56,189 nt of DNA from a bacterium (lineage in GTDB: Bacteria > SZUA-79 > Acidulodesulfobacterales > Acidulodesulfobacteraceae): assembly GCA_021812245.1 (NCBI GenBank), contig JAKAOK010000009.1:1-56189 (forward strand). The letters run 5' to 3'. A model generated the notes under the pieces. It did no database searches and was not told where the DNA came from. It saw only the letters and a list, made by a program, of their open reading frames with translations. The position numbers were made by a program, and so were the translations under genes. Shown in pieces: positions 15,520 through 23,779 of this stretch; within the stretch, counting starts at the first letter, position 1, and each line of letters opens with the position of its first letter.

Positions 15520-16239
15520 ATGTTCGATATTAAAAAACTGAAAGAAAATCCGGATATAAACATATATTCTAGAAAACAGGAAATTAACGCCATACTCAGA
15601 GGTTTTGCCAACCAAAAAAAACCGATTATTCTTTGCCCCGTTCCTTTTAACGACGAATATACTACTAATATTCTTAAAATTAAAGACGAATCTATAGCGA
15701 TAGATTCTTTGGTTCCAAAATCCGGCAATTTAAAACTTATTGAATCTTCCTATATTAAAGTTGCCTTTAAATTCAGCAACAACGAACACTTTTTTCTTTC
15801 TAAGCTGTATAATTACGAAAAGGATAAAGAATACTTCGTCTTCGACATTTATAAGCCGATAGAAATACTGTCTCTAGAAAAAAGAAAATTTTTCAGGATA
15901 GAACCTTCGTTGAGCGAACCCGTAAAACTTTCTTTTTTCTTAAACAATAAATATTTCGATACAAGACTGTTCGACATATCAGGCGAAGGATTTTCTTTCC
16001 TGCTAGACTTCCCCGTCGAAAAACATACCGTTTTAGACAGCGTAAAAATTCAATTTCCGGGCGAACTGCCGGAAATTACTGTAAGATTGGAAATCAGGTT
16101 GGCCGTCAGACTTGATAATTTGAAATATAAAGTAGGGGTGCAGGCTATTAATCTAAAACCAGCCGAACAGGATATTTTATTTAAGTATATATTCAGAAGA
16201 CAGCGGGAAATCGTCGCCGCTATGAAAGGAACGATTTAG
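15520..16239 (+). CDS. PilZ-domain c-di-GMP receptor (YcgR-like)
   Basis: A 239-residue protein with an N-terminal beta-rich YcgR-like domain (about 20-125) and a C-terminal PilZ domain. Both c-di-GMP motifs are intact: RxxxR in EKRKFFRIEP and DxSxxG in DISGEGFSF. Such proteins slow the motor or change its bias by binding stator or rotor. An in-frame GTG four codons upstream (15508) exists, but the ATG at 15520 is preceded by a near-consensus ribosome site (AGGGGTGAG, 15504-15512) at good spacing. The last 20 bp overlap the convergent fhlB. Confidence 0.8.
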   Translation: MFDIKKLKENPDINIYSRKQEINAILRGFANQKKPIILCPVPFNDEYTTNILKIKDESIAIDSLVPKSGNLKLIESSYIKVAFKFSNNEHFFLSKLYNYEKDKEYFVFDIYKPIEILSLEKRKFFRIEPSLSEPVKLSFFLNNKYFDTRLFDISGEGFSFLLDFPVEKHTVLDSVKIQFPGELPEITVRLEIRLAVRLDNLKYKVGVQAINLKPAEQDILFKYIFRRQREIVAAMKGTI

Positions 16240-16510
16240 CAGCTTTTTCGTTTAATTTGTGCAGGAATGCAAAAATATTAGCTATTACTTTATAAAGTTC
16301 CGGCGGAATTTCTTCATAAATATCGAGTCCGTCCAGTATATCAGCAAGCGCATTATTTTTTGTTATCGGTATATTTTCTTTTTTTGCGATTTCTATAATT
16401 TTTTCGGCAAGCTCTCCCCTGCCTTTGGCTGTAATAACCGGAGCGTTATTTTTTTTAGGGTCGTACCTTAGCGCCGACGCCTTAGCATATTTAGATTTAG
16501 ACTCTTTCAT
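16220..16510 (-). CDS. fhlB: FhlB, homologue of the FlhB cytoplasmic C-terminal domain
   Basis: A 96-residue protein matching only the C-terminal part of FlhB: ALRYDPKKNNAPVITAKGRGELAEKIIEIAKKENIPITKN followed by LDIYEEIPPELYKVIANIFAFLHKLN. The autocleavage motif NPTH and membrane helices are absent. In other flagellated bacteria such proteins can partly replace the cleaved C-terminal domain of FlhB in substrate-specificity switching. Its start overlaps the upstream FliK-like gene by 14 bp, and FliK is the protein that triggers the FlhB switch, so the pair makes functional sense. A full-length flhB is also present (31984-33069). Confidence 0.85.
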   Translation of the reverse strand: MKESKSKYAKASALRYDPKKNNAPVITAKGRGELAEKIIEIAKKENIPITKNNALADILDGLDIYEEIPPELYKVIANIFAFLHKLNEKAAKSFLS

Positions 16511-17477
16511 TTATTATTTTCCCGCCCGAAAATATTTCACCGTTTGCGCCGAAAACATCCGCGCCGCCCTTTAAATCTTTGTCTCCGGAGGCTTTAAAAG
16601 ATAAGTCTTTAAGAGTTATACCGTCTTTTGAAAACATTTCTTTAAATGCTTCCAAATTTTTATTTATAAGTTCTCTTGCCGCCGCAGAACATTCCTGAAA
16701 TTTAACGCTCAGGGATTTATCCGAATAATATGAAAACAGCTTGATATACCCTAGCTGATTAAATTCGGTTTCAAGCATCAACATATATTTTTTCGGAGCG
16801 GCGCTTAAGGATTTTTTTTTATCGGGAGCATCTTTTATATAAGAATTACGGTCAGACGTTAAAATAACCGAACCGAAACCGAATGCAGCGCCGAAATTAA
16901 TATGTATAAACAGAAAATTGCCTTTTACCTCAGCCGTTAAGCTTTGTATGGAAGAAGCGTTTAAACCGAATGCCGAAAGGGATTTAAAAGCGGCGCCTAT
17001 ATTGCTTTCTAAATTACCGGCAAATGCTTTGCGGTATATATCTACGGCTTTTTGAATATTGATATTGTCGGAGGGATCCGCTATGACTTTAAATACCGCT
17101 TCGATGGCGCCGTTGCCGCCGCCTTCATTTGCGGCGCCGTTTTTAACAGCGCTTTCAAGCATGAGTTTAACCGGAATATTAAAGTTATTGTCGAACGCTT
17201 TTCCTAAAGCAAATTCGTTGTAAAGGTCTTCGGGGATAACCGCCGTAAGAAGTTTGCCGTTAATATTCAGTATTCCGCTTAGAGGAGAGCCTGCATCGCC
17301 CGTTGAAACACCTATTAAGTCTGCCTCGACTATACTTCCCGGTTTTAATATTTCTAAAAGAGAGGATGTTATTTTTTCCTTGATAATTAAAGAAATACCG
17401 GAAATGCCGGAACCGGCAATATTATTGCCGCCGCTAAGATGCCCCGCGCCGTCAGCCTGCCCCGTTATATAATTCAT
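16497..17477 (-). CDS. Second FliK-like hook-length control protein (FliK C-terminal-type domain)
   Basis: A 326-residue protein with Gly/Ser-rich ends. Residues about 220-305 follow the pattern of the FliK C-terminal domain: LMLETEFNQLGYIKLFSYYSDKSL, then VKFQECSAAARELINKNLEAFKEMFSKDGITLKDLSFK, that is, an LG-x-I/V strand, a helix with Arg, and a terminal beta strand. This domain normally contacts FlhB. A canonical FliK lies elsewhere (39484-41433), so this would be a second copy. It overlaps both neighbours: 4 bp with the small acidic gene and 14 bp with fhlB. Confidence 0.6.
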   Translation of the reverse strand: MNYITGQADGAGHLSGGNNIAGSGISGISLIIKEKITSSLLEILKPGSIVEADLIGVSTGDAGSPLSGILNINGKLLTAVIPEDLYNEFALGKAFDNNFNIPVKLMLESAVKNGAANEGGGNGAIEAVFKVIADPSDNINIQKAVDIYRKAFAGNLESNIGAAFKSLSAFGLNASSIQSLTAEVKGNFLFIHINFGAAFGFGSVILTSDRNSYIKDAPDKKKSLSAAPKKYMLMLETEFNQLGYIKLFSYYSDKSLSVKFQECSAAARELINKNLEAFKEMFSKDGITLKDLSFKASGDKDLKGGADVFGANGEIFSGGKIINERV

Positions 17478-17770
17478 ACGACCAAATCTACATGGGGATT
17501 ATTTCCGACTGCTTCGCTTTCATTCTCTTTTCCTTCTTCCCGTTCTTCTTTCTTTTCCTCTTCTTCTTTGCGGTTTTTGTTTTTATCGTTAACGGGCTCT
17601 AACACTTCGCTTAATTCAACCACCGTATTTAAAGCGGCCTCATCGATATTTTCCATTTCCTTCTGAATTATATTGCTTGAATTTACGGCTAAAACATGAG
17701 AGGACGCAGCTATTTTTTCGACGGAGGGCATGTTTGTAATAATTTGTTGAAGCTCGATGGTATCTATCAT
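17474..17770 (-). CDS. Small acidic/charged hypothetical protein
   Basis: A 98-residue protein of unknown function. The first 50 residues are probably helical (IELQQIITNMPSVEKIAASS...). Residues 62-85 are almost only Glu, Lys and Arg. It lies 11 bp after the parP-like gene and overlaps the FliK-like gene by 4 bp, so it is translated as part of the parC-parP-fliK2-fhlB set. Small, poorly conserved proteins of this kind often precede FliK/FhlB pairs, but I cannot assign a role. Confidence 0.6.
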   Translation of the reverse strand: MIDTIELQQIITNMPSVEKIAASSHVLAVNSSNIIQKEMENIDEAALNTVVELSEVLEPVNDKNKNRKEEEEKKEEREEGKENESEAVGNNPHVDLVV

Positions 17771-17781
17771 AAAACATAGCG

Positions 17782-18519
17782 TTAAGACGTTAAATAATTA
17801 AAAACGCTTTCTAAATCTATAACGGAACAGAATTTTCCTTTTTCGTCTTCAAAAACGCCGGACGTTATATTATTGGAATTCTTAAACTTAAATGTCGATG
17901 AAGGAATAAGGTTTTTGTTTTTAACAGCCGTTATATTTTTAATTTCGCTTACGGATAAACCGAAAAATTTATTTTTGTAAATGCAGATTACGGTATATTT
18001 TAACAAAGCCCTAGTATCCATAACTCCGTTTATTATCGTAGAAAAATCATAAACCGGCACCATTCTGTTTCTGTATAGTATTATCCCAAGATGCCCTGCT
18101 TTTTTGGAAAAAATATTAACGGGCGTTTTATATTTTATTATTTCGTTTATATTTAAAGCGGGCAGGGCATAAAAAGAGTTTCCCGATACAAAAGTAAAAT
18201 ATGAAACTTCTTTTTCTAAGTCTATTTTGGGTTTTATTAAAGGAGACAATGAAACCGCGTTATCGGGCTTATTAACCGGGGGCACGGCATATATGCCGAA
18301 AACTTTATCGGAAGCCGGAATCGCAACAGCGGCAGAAACTACATTTGCCGCAGTCTCTGGAGTCAGCAATTTATCTACGGGATAAGACAGTATCCGTACC
18401 GGCCGTCCTGTTTCCGAGGAATTTTTTTTATCCAACAAATCGTCTATCCACGGCGTTACAATATCCGAACCGACCGCTTTATAGCCTTTTAAATCGTATA
18501 AATTGAAAGCGTTATTCAT
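17782..18519 (-). CDS. ParP-like protein with C-terminal CheW-like domain
   Basis: A 245-residue protein. Residues about 104-245 form a CheW-like beta-barrel domain (VSYFTFVSGNSFYALPALNINEIIKY, a GIILYRNRMVPVYDFS strand pair, and IYKNKFFGLSVSEIKNI). The first 100 residues are unique, with a Pro-rich linker. It overlaps the upstream ParA-family gene by 8 bp. In Vibrio the ParC ATPase is encoded beside ParP, whose CheW-like AIF domain joins the chemoreceptor array while its N-terminus binds ParC; gene order and domain plan here match that pair. The alternative is a second CheW or a CheV lacking its receiver. Confidence 0.62.
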   Translation of the reverse strand: MNNAFNLYDLKGYKAVGSDIVTPWIDDLLDKKNSSETGRPVRILSYPVDKLLTPETAANVVSAAVAIPASDKVFGIYAVPPVNKPDNAVSLSPLIKPKIDLEKEVSYFTFVSGNSFYALPALNINEIIKYKTPVNIFSKKAGHLGIILYRNRMVPVYDFSTIINGVMDTRALLKYTVICIYKNKFFGLSVSEIKNITAVKNKNLIPSSTFKFKNSNNITSGVFEDEKGKFCSVIDLESVFNYLTS

Positions 18520-19327
18520 CTTTTGCCCTCCTTCCGTTAACCCCGTTATTAAAATCGCCTATTATTTCCCTTGCAACGTTAATATAATCCAACGCGCCTC
18601 TCGAATGGACGTCGATATATGTCAACGGCTTTCTGATCATACTCGCATCCCTGAATCTGGTGTCTATATTAATTATACTATTAAAATGAGTATCTTTATA
18701 CTTATTTTTAAAATAATCAAGCGATTTAAGGGAAGAATTAGTCCTCCTGTCGAACATGGTAATCAGCAGCCTGTAGGTACATCTCGAATCCAGCGCTTTT
18801 TCTATTTTTTCTATGGTGGAAAGCAATAAATCTACCCCTCTCGCCGATAAAAAATCCGACATTACCGGAATAATAATTTCATCGCTTGCCACAACCGCGC
18901 TTATAAGAAGAACGCTCAACGCAGGCGAAGAATCTATTATTATATAGTCGTAATTATCGTAAAAAAACTTTAATTTTTCTTTAAGTTTTAATCCGCCGCC
19001 TTTTGAAACGGACAATTCGGCTTCTATCCTCGCAAGGTTTATATTTGAAGGTATAAGGTCTATACAGCCCCCGTTTTTAAGCCTGTATTTATTAATAACG
19101 GCTTCATTCGGGCTGAACGAATCGGATATTATTAAATTAGCTACGGAATATTCCAATTTTTCAGGTTCGACGGCGAGGTGATTTGTAAGGCTTGCCTGCG
19201 GGTCAAGATCGACAAGCAGCACCCTGTATCCAAAAATAGACAGGGAACTTCCCAGAGTAATCGCGGTAGTTGTTTTTCCTACGCCGCCTTTCTGGTTTGC
19301 CGTCGCAAAAACATACGGAGTTTTCAT
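18512..19327 (-). CDS. parC: ParA-family ATPase, ParC-like (polar chemotaxis array positioning)
   Basis: A 271-residue MinD/ParA-type ATPase with the deviant Walker A box KGGVGKTT at 13-20, the LLVDLDPQASLTNHL segment (about 38-52) and DYIIIDSSPALS (about 130-141). Chromosome partition ParA normally pairs with ParB; here it is followed by a CheW-domain protein and preceded by cheA, cheB and cheW. That fits ParC, which recruits chemotaxis arrays to the cell pole and segregates them. Function is inferred from context; the ATPase family is certain. Confidence 0.75.
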   Translation of the reverse strand: MKTPYVFATANQKGGVGKTTTAITLGSSLSIFGYRVLLVDLDPQASLTNHLAVEPEKLEYSVANLIISDSFSPNEAVINKYRLKNGGCIDLIPSNINLARIEAELSVSKGGGLKLKEKLKFFYDNYDYIIIDSSPALSVLLISAVVASDEIIIPVMSDFLSARGVDLLLSTIEKIEKALDSRCTYRLLITMFDRRTNSSLKSLDYFKNKYKDTHFNSIINIDTRFRDASMIRKPLTYIDVHSRGALDYINVAREIIGDFNNGVNGRRAKDE

Positions 19328-19349
19328 AATGGCTATAAAAGCGCATAAA

Positions 19350-19874
19350 TCATTTTATCATACCTTCTATAAGTTTATGCTCGCCGGTAGTAAATATCTT
19401 GTCTATATCTAAGAGTATTATAAGCCTTTCGTCTAATTTACCGACCCCCTTTATATAGTCTGAGTCTAAACCGGCTATTAACGGCGGCGGAGGCTGTATG
19501 GTAGAAGAATTAATCCTTAACACTTCGGAAACGCTGTCCACGATAAGCCCTATCGTCTTATTCATAATGTTTACCACGATAATTCTTGTTTCTTTAGTCG
19601 CTTCCCTGATGTTGAGATGAAATTTCTTTCTTATATCGACTATAGGGATAACCCTGCCTCTTAAATTAATTACTCCTTCGACAAAATCGGGAGCTTTCGG
19701 AACTTTCGTTATTTCGACTATCCTGTTTATCTCCTGCACTTTTAAAATATCTAAGGCGAACTCTTCGTTGCCCAACTTGAAGGTAACAAGCTGGACTATT
19801 TCGTCTATTTTAGAACCTGCTTCGGCGCCCGCCGCGCCGCTTTTTTTATTTTCCGTTTCTTTATTATTCTCCAT
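19350..19874 (-). CDS. cheW: Chemotaxis coupling protein CheW
   Basis: CheW links chemoreceptors to the kinase CheA. The 174-residue protein has a charged 28-residue N-terminal tail and a complete CheW domain: QLVTFKLGNEEFALDILKVQEI, VPKAPDFVEGVINLRGRVIPIVDIRKKF, and TIGLIVDSVSEVLRI. It lies 41 bp after cheB and 22 bp before the parC-like gene. Confidence 0.95.
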   Translation of the reverse strand: MENNKETENKKSGAAGAEAGSKIDEIVQLVTFKLGNEEFALDILKVQEINRIVEITKVPKAPDFVEGVINLRGRVIPIVDIRKKFHLNIREATKETRIIVVNIMNKTIGLIVDSVSEVLRINSSTIQPPPPLIAGLDSDYIKGVGKLDERLIILLDIDKIFTTGEHKLIEGMIK

Positions 19875-19915
19875 AGACTTTCCTCCAAAGGTTATATTTT
19901 ATAAAAAATTATAAA

Positions 19916-20986
19916 TCAGCATACGGTTTCCCTTATTATTTCATCTCCTATTTTATATATAGGCAGAACCATATCGGCTATGCCGGCATCTACCACCGCC
20001 TTGGGCATACCGTAAACGACGCAGGTCGCTTCATTCTGGGCGATAGTTTTCCCTCCCGTTTCCTTGATTTTTTTCATTCCCAGCAAACCGTCGGAACCCA
20101 TTCCCGTCAATATAACTCCGAGGGCTTTTCCCGGATATCCTTTTGCGACCGATTCCATCATAACGGAAACGGAAGGCCTGTTTATAAGGTCCTCAGGTTC
20201 GTTTGAAAGAGAGATTGTAAAGCCTTCTTTTTTTTCCTTTACGAGGCTGAGATGCTTGTCTCCCGGCGATAAATAAGCAGTCCCCGGTTTTATTATTTCG
20301 CCACCCGCGGCTTCTATGACCTTGATGTGGGATATGGAAGACAATCTCTCGGCAAAAGAACCCGTAAAAGCCTTAGGCATATGCTGAACCAAGATGATGG
20401 GGGCGGGGAAGTTCTGCGGAAGTTTTGGTATAACGTCCTGAAGAGCCTTCGGTCCACCGGTCGAAGAGCCTATGGCGACTATATCTATTTTATTATTTTT
20501 AACGGCTGTTTCGCTTTCTTTAAACTGCGCCGTTTTAGGATATTCTCCTTCCTGTCCGTTCACGCGCGGTTTAAAGAAATATTTTTTTGCGGTAATAGCC
20601 CTTATTTTTGAAATTAAATCGTCCTTTATTTTCAAGATGTTAAGAGATACGTTGGAAAGATTTTTCGGAATATAGTCCGCCGCTCCTAAATCAAGAGCGT
20701 CTAAGGTTTCTTTAGCCCCCTCCTCGGTAAGGGAACTCAGCATTATCACCGGAAGAGGAAATTTTTCCATAATAATTTTAAGGGCGGCGAGTCCATCCAT
20801 AACCGGCATCTCGATGTCCATAGTCGCTATATCCGGCTTCAGGTCCTGAATCTGGCGGATAGCATCCTGTCCGTCTTTCGCCGTACCGACTACCTTGATA
20901 TTTTCTTCACCCTCTAAAAGAGAGCTTATCGCCCTTCTCATAAAAGGAGAATCATCTACAATTAAAAGCCTGATAGGTTCCGTCAT
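19916..20986 (-). CDS. cheB: Chemotaxis response regulator / protein-glutamate methylesterase CheB
   Basis: CheB removes methyl groups from chemoreceptors when phosphorylated by CheA. The 356-residue protein has a receiver domain with acidic pocket DD at 11-12 and phospho-acceptor D57, a linker, and the methylesterase domain with the catalytic serine in IGSSTGGPKAL, the histidine in LVQHMP, and the aspartate in LTGMGSDG. All catalytic positions are present and length is normal. Confidence 0.96.
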   Translation of the reverse strand: MTEPIRLLIVDDSPFMRRAISSLLEGEENIKVVGTAKDGQDAIRQIQDLKPDIATMDIEMPVMDGLAALKIIMEKFPLPVIMLSSLTEEGAKETLDALDLGAADYIPKNLSNVSLNILKIKDDLISKIRAITAKKYFFKPRVNGQEGEYPKTAQFKESETAVKNNKIDIVAIGSSTGGPKALQDVIPKLPQNFPAPIILVQHMPKAFTGSFAERLSSISHIKVIEAAGGEIIKPGTAYLSPGDKHLSLVKEKKEGFTISLSNEPEDLINRPSVSVMMESVAKGYPGKALGVILTGMGSDGLLGMKKIKETGGKTIAQNEATCVVYGMPKAVVDAGIADMVLPIYKIGDEIIRETVC

Positions 20987-21029
20987 AAAATTTTAATCCC
21001 CTTTATTTTATATTATTTATTTTTCAAAA

Positions 21030-23060
21030 TCACCTGACTTTAACGGCATCTATCATGGAAGCCACGTCTATTATTAAAACCACTTTGCCGTCGCCGGTTA
21101 TCGTAGCGCCGGAAATGCCTTTGTATCCCAGCCGGTAATCGCCCAGAGATTTAATAACCACCTCTTCCTGTCCGTAGAGATTATCTACGACTATTCCGAC
21201 CTTTTTTTCGGCAAGGGCGACTACTACGACGTAAATCTCTCTGTCAGTAGAATGAGCGGCGGCGCTTTCGTCCATATTTCCGCCGATGCCGAATTCATCT
21301 CCGAGCCTGAGCAGGGAAAGAACTGATTTTCTTAAATTTATCACTTCATGCTTGTCTATGGTCTGAATGGTAGATTCTTTTATCCTGAGCGTTTCCACGA
21401 CGGAATTAAGAGGTATGGCAAAAACTTCGTCTGATATTCCTACTATAAGAGTTTGAATTATCGCAACGGTAAGGGGGAGTTTTAATATAATTCCTGAACC
21501 CTGTCCCGGGTTGGAATTAATTTCGATAATTCCGTTAAGTTTCTGAATATTTGTTTTTACGACATCCATTCCTACGCCTCTTCCGGAAATTTCCGTAGCC
21601 TTGTCTTTAGTGCTGAACCCGGGCGCAAAAATAAGGCTTAACGCATCTTTATCGGAAAGGCTTGCCGCCGATTTTTCGTCTATCACGCCTTTTTCCACGG
21701 CTTTTCTTTTAATAACGGCGGTATCCATGCCCTTGCCGTCGTCTATAACTGATATGATAATATAATTTCCCTCATGTTCCGCGCTCAGTTTTATCGTGCC
21801 TCTTTCCGGTTTTCCGGCGGCTTTTCTTGCTTCTTTGTCCTCTATGCCGTGGTCCACGCTGTTCCTGATTAAATGAACGAGCGGGTCGCCTATTTCTTCT
21901 ATAACGGATTTATCCAATTCCGTTTCTTCGCCGGATATAAACAGTTCCATATCTTTGCCCAGTTCCCTCGAAAGGTCCCTGACCATTCTCGGAAATTTGC
22001 TGAACACCTTTTTAACGGGCTGCATCCTTGTTTTCATAACGGCAAGCTGAAGGTCCGTAGTTACGAGATTAAGACCCGCAACCACCTGCGCTAATGCCGA
22101 TGAAAGGTCGTCGTCGGCATATTTTATTTCCAATTTCGACGAAATATTGAATAATCTGTTCCTCGCAAGAACTAATTCGCCCACAAGATTCATAACGTTA
22201 TCGAGCCTTTCTATGTCAACCCTGATGGTCGTTTCTTTAATCTCCATTGCCGGAGCCGCAACGGGAGCGGGTTTTTGAGGGGCGGGCGGGGGCGGGACGG
22301 CCGGCGCCTGCCGTATCGGCTTATTAGGAGGCGCAGCAGCAGCCGGCGTCTCCTCTGATGCCGAAGAATGTATTATCTCTTCCGCCGATACTTCCGGAAT
22401 TTCCGCAGCCGGTAAAACTTTATTTTCTGAATGTTCCTCCTGAGCCTTTTCTTTTCCGGCTTTATGCTCTTCCTCTTCTTTTTCTTTATAAATTTCTTCT
22501 AATTCTTCTTTTGAAATAAGGTTGTCTTCAAGAAGTATGTCGCCTAAGCTTCTCGCCTTTTTTTTGCCGGAAGGAGTATTGCCGGCGGAACCTTCTTTTT
22601 TTACTTCTATGGCATCCGCCGCTGAAACAGAGGCCGAAAGGGGTTTAACCGCCGCCGTGCCCGTCCCTTCGGACAAAGCGTTTAATTTCTTAATGAGTCC
22701 CGCATTGCCTTCGGGAGGTTCGCCTTCCGATCCGGTTTCCGATACCGTTATTATCATGGACTTAAGAATATCCATGGTCTTAAGCAGATAATCCGTCATT
22801 TCGGACGTAAGGCTTATTTCCCCCTGCCTTAGCTTATTAAGAATATTTTCGGCGCTGTGCGCAAGTTCGACTATGTTCTGAAAACCAAGGAATCCGGCTG
22901 AGCCTTTAACCGTATGAGCCGCCCTGAATATCGTGTTTAATATTTCCTTGTTATCGGGCTGTTTTTCAAGCTCTATAAAATTTTCGTTAAGGCTTTCAAG
23001 AAGCTCAATGGCTTCCTGAATAAAATCGTTGACAATTTCCTGCATAGAATCGTCTATCAT
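21030..23060 (-). CDS. cheA: Chemotaxis histidine kinase CheA
   Basis: CheA phosphorylates CheY and CheB in response to receptors. Domains in the 676 residues: P1 phosphotransfer (H49 in AAHTVKGSAG), no recognisable P2 CheY-binding domain, a charged region with a short motif SLGDILLEDNLISKEELEEI (171-190), a Pro/Ala-rich linker (about 238-275), P3 dimerisation (from about 277), the P4 ATPase with HLIRNSVDHGIE and DDGKGMD, and a C-terminal CheW-like P5 domain. The 171-190 motif resembles the small LGEIL-x2-G-helix units seen in some kinases and secretion ATPases. Start and length are well supported. Confidence 0.96.
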   Translation of the reverse strand: MIDDSMQEIVNDFIQEAIELLESLNENFIELEKQPDNKEILNTIFRAAHTVKGSAGFLGFQNIVELAHSAENILNKLRQGEISLTSEMTDYLLKTMDILKSMIITVSETGSEGEPPEGNAGLIKKLNALSEGTGTAAVKPLSASVSAADAIEVKKEGSAGNTPSGKKKARSLGDILLEDNLISKEELEEIYKEKEEEEHKAGKEKAQEEHSENKVLPAAEIPEVSAEEIIHSSASEETPAAAAPPNKPIRQAPAVPPPPAPQKPAPVAAPAMEIKETTIRVDIERLDNVMNLVGELVLARNRLFNISSKLEIKYADDDLSSALAQVVAGLNLVTTDLQLAVMKTRMQPVKKVFSKFPRMVRDLSRELGKDMELFISGEETELDKSVIEEIGDPLVHLIRNSVDHGIEDKEARKAAGKPERGTIKLSAEHEGNYIIISVIDDGKGMDTAVIKRKAVEKGVIDEKSAASLSDKDALSLIFAPGFSTKDKATEISGRGVGMDVVKTNIQKLNGIIEINSNPGQGSGIILKLPLTVAIIQTLIVGISDEVFAIPLNSVVETLRIKESTIQTIDKHEVINLRKSVLSLLRLGDEFGIGGNMDESAAAHSTDREIYVVVVALAEKKVGIVVDNLYGQEEVVIKSLGDYRLGYKGISGATITGDGKVVLIIDVASMIDAVKVR

Positions 23061-23087
23061 TTAATATCACCCGTAAAATGTTAGCGT

Positions 23088-23471
23088 TTAATCGGGAAAA
23101 ATCTTTGAAATCTTTTCCTGAAGAACTTCCGCCGTAAAAGGTTTGACTATATAGTTATTTACTCCCGCTTTAACCGCCTCTACGACGTTTTCTTTTTTCG
23201 CTTCCGCCGTAACCATTAAAAAAGGCAGGTCCTTAGTGGCTTCGTTCGCCCTTACCATTTTTAGAAGCTCTATGCCGGTCATTTCAGGCATATTCCAGTC
23301 CGAAATGACAAAGTCGTAATTTCCGTCGCCTATTTTAGACAGCGCTATTTCACCGTTTTCTGCTTCGTCTATATTTATAAAGCCTATCTGCTTTAAAATA
23401 TTTTTAATAATTCTTCTCATAGTGGAAAAATCGTCCACGACAAGAATTTTCATCGAAAGATCGAACGCCAT
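23088..23471 (-). CDS. cheY: Chemotaxis response regulator CheY
   Basis: A single-domain receiver of 127 residues, expected to bind FliM when phosphorylated. Conserved positions: DD at 13-14, phospho-acceptor D58 in [11 protein letters not shown], Thr in MVTAEA and Lys in VKPF. The [10 protein letters not shown] segment is the form typical of true motor-binding CheY. It lies 27 bp upstream of cheA and begins after a MITE-like repeat that separates it from the second cheY-like gene. Confidence 0.94.
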   Translation of the reverse strand: MAFDLSMKILVVDDFSTMRRIIKNILKQIGFINIDEAENGEIALSKIGDGNYDFVISDWNMPEMTGIELLKMVRANEATKDLPFLMVTAEAKKENVVEAVKAGVNNYIVKPFTAEVLQEKISKIFPD

Positions 23472-23571
23472 ATTTGATATCCCTTCTTAAGGAGGACGAA
23501 ATTAAGTCTGCCCCCATTCTTTTAATTCTTTTTTCTATAATAATAAAAATTTATCTTTTTAGCAATATGTT

Positions 23572-23766
23572 CCAAATCCCTATTTAGAAAATATTTATTA
23601 ATAAATTCCAAGAACCCGTCATTGCGAGCATATCTTTGACTGCATTTATAAAACCAACGGTTTTATGCAGGCAAAGATGGGACGGACGAAGTCCAGCTGC
23701 GCTCGCAATGACGGAATTAAGTAATTCAGGTAATTCATATATAAAAATTTCTAAATCGGGATTTGG
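23572..23766. repeat. MITE-like element with nested inverted repeats (copy A2)
   Basis: It occupies most of the 308-bp gap between the two cheY-type genes. Outer arms 23572-23590 and 23748-23766 pair with one mismatch in 19 and match those of copy A1. Inner arms CGTCATTGCGAGC (23617-23629) and GCTCGCAATGACG (23701-23713) are perfect. A third, innermost inverted repeat spans 23632-23679 (ATCTTTG... CAAAGAT). No reading frame inside looks like a gene. It would be transcribed within the che operon as a long cruciform-like RNA. Confidence 0.8.
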
Positions 23767-23779
23767 GTATGTTATCATT

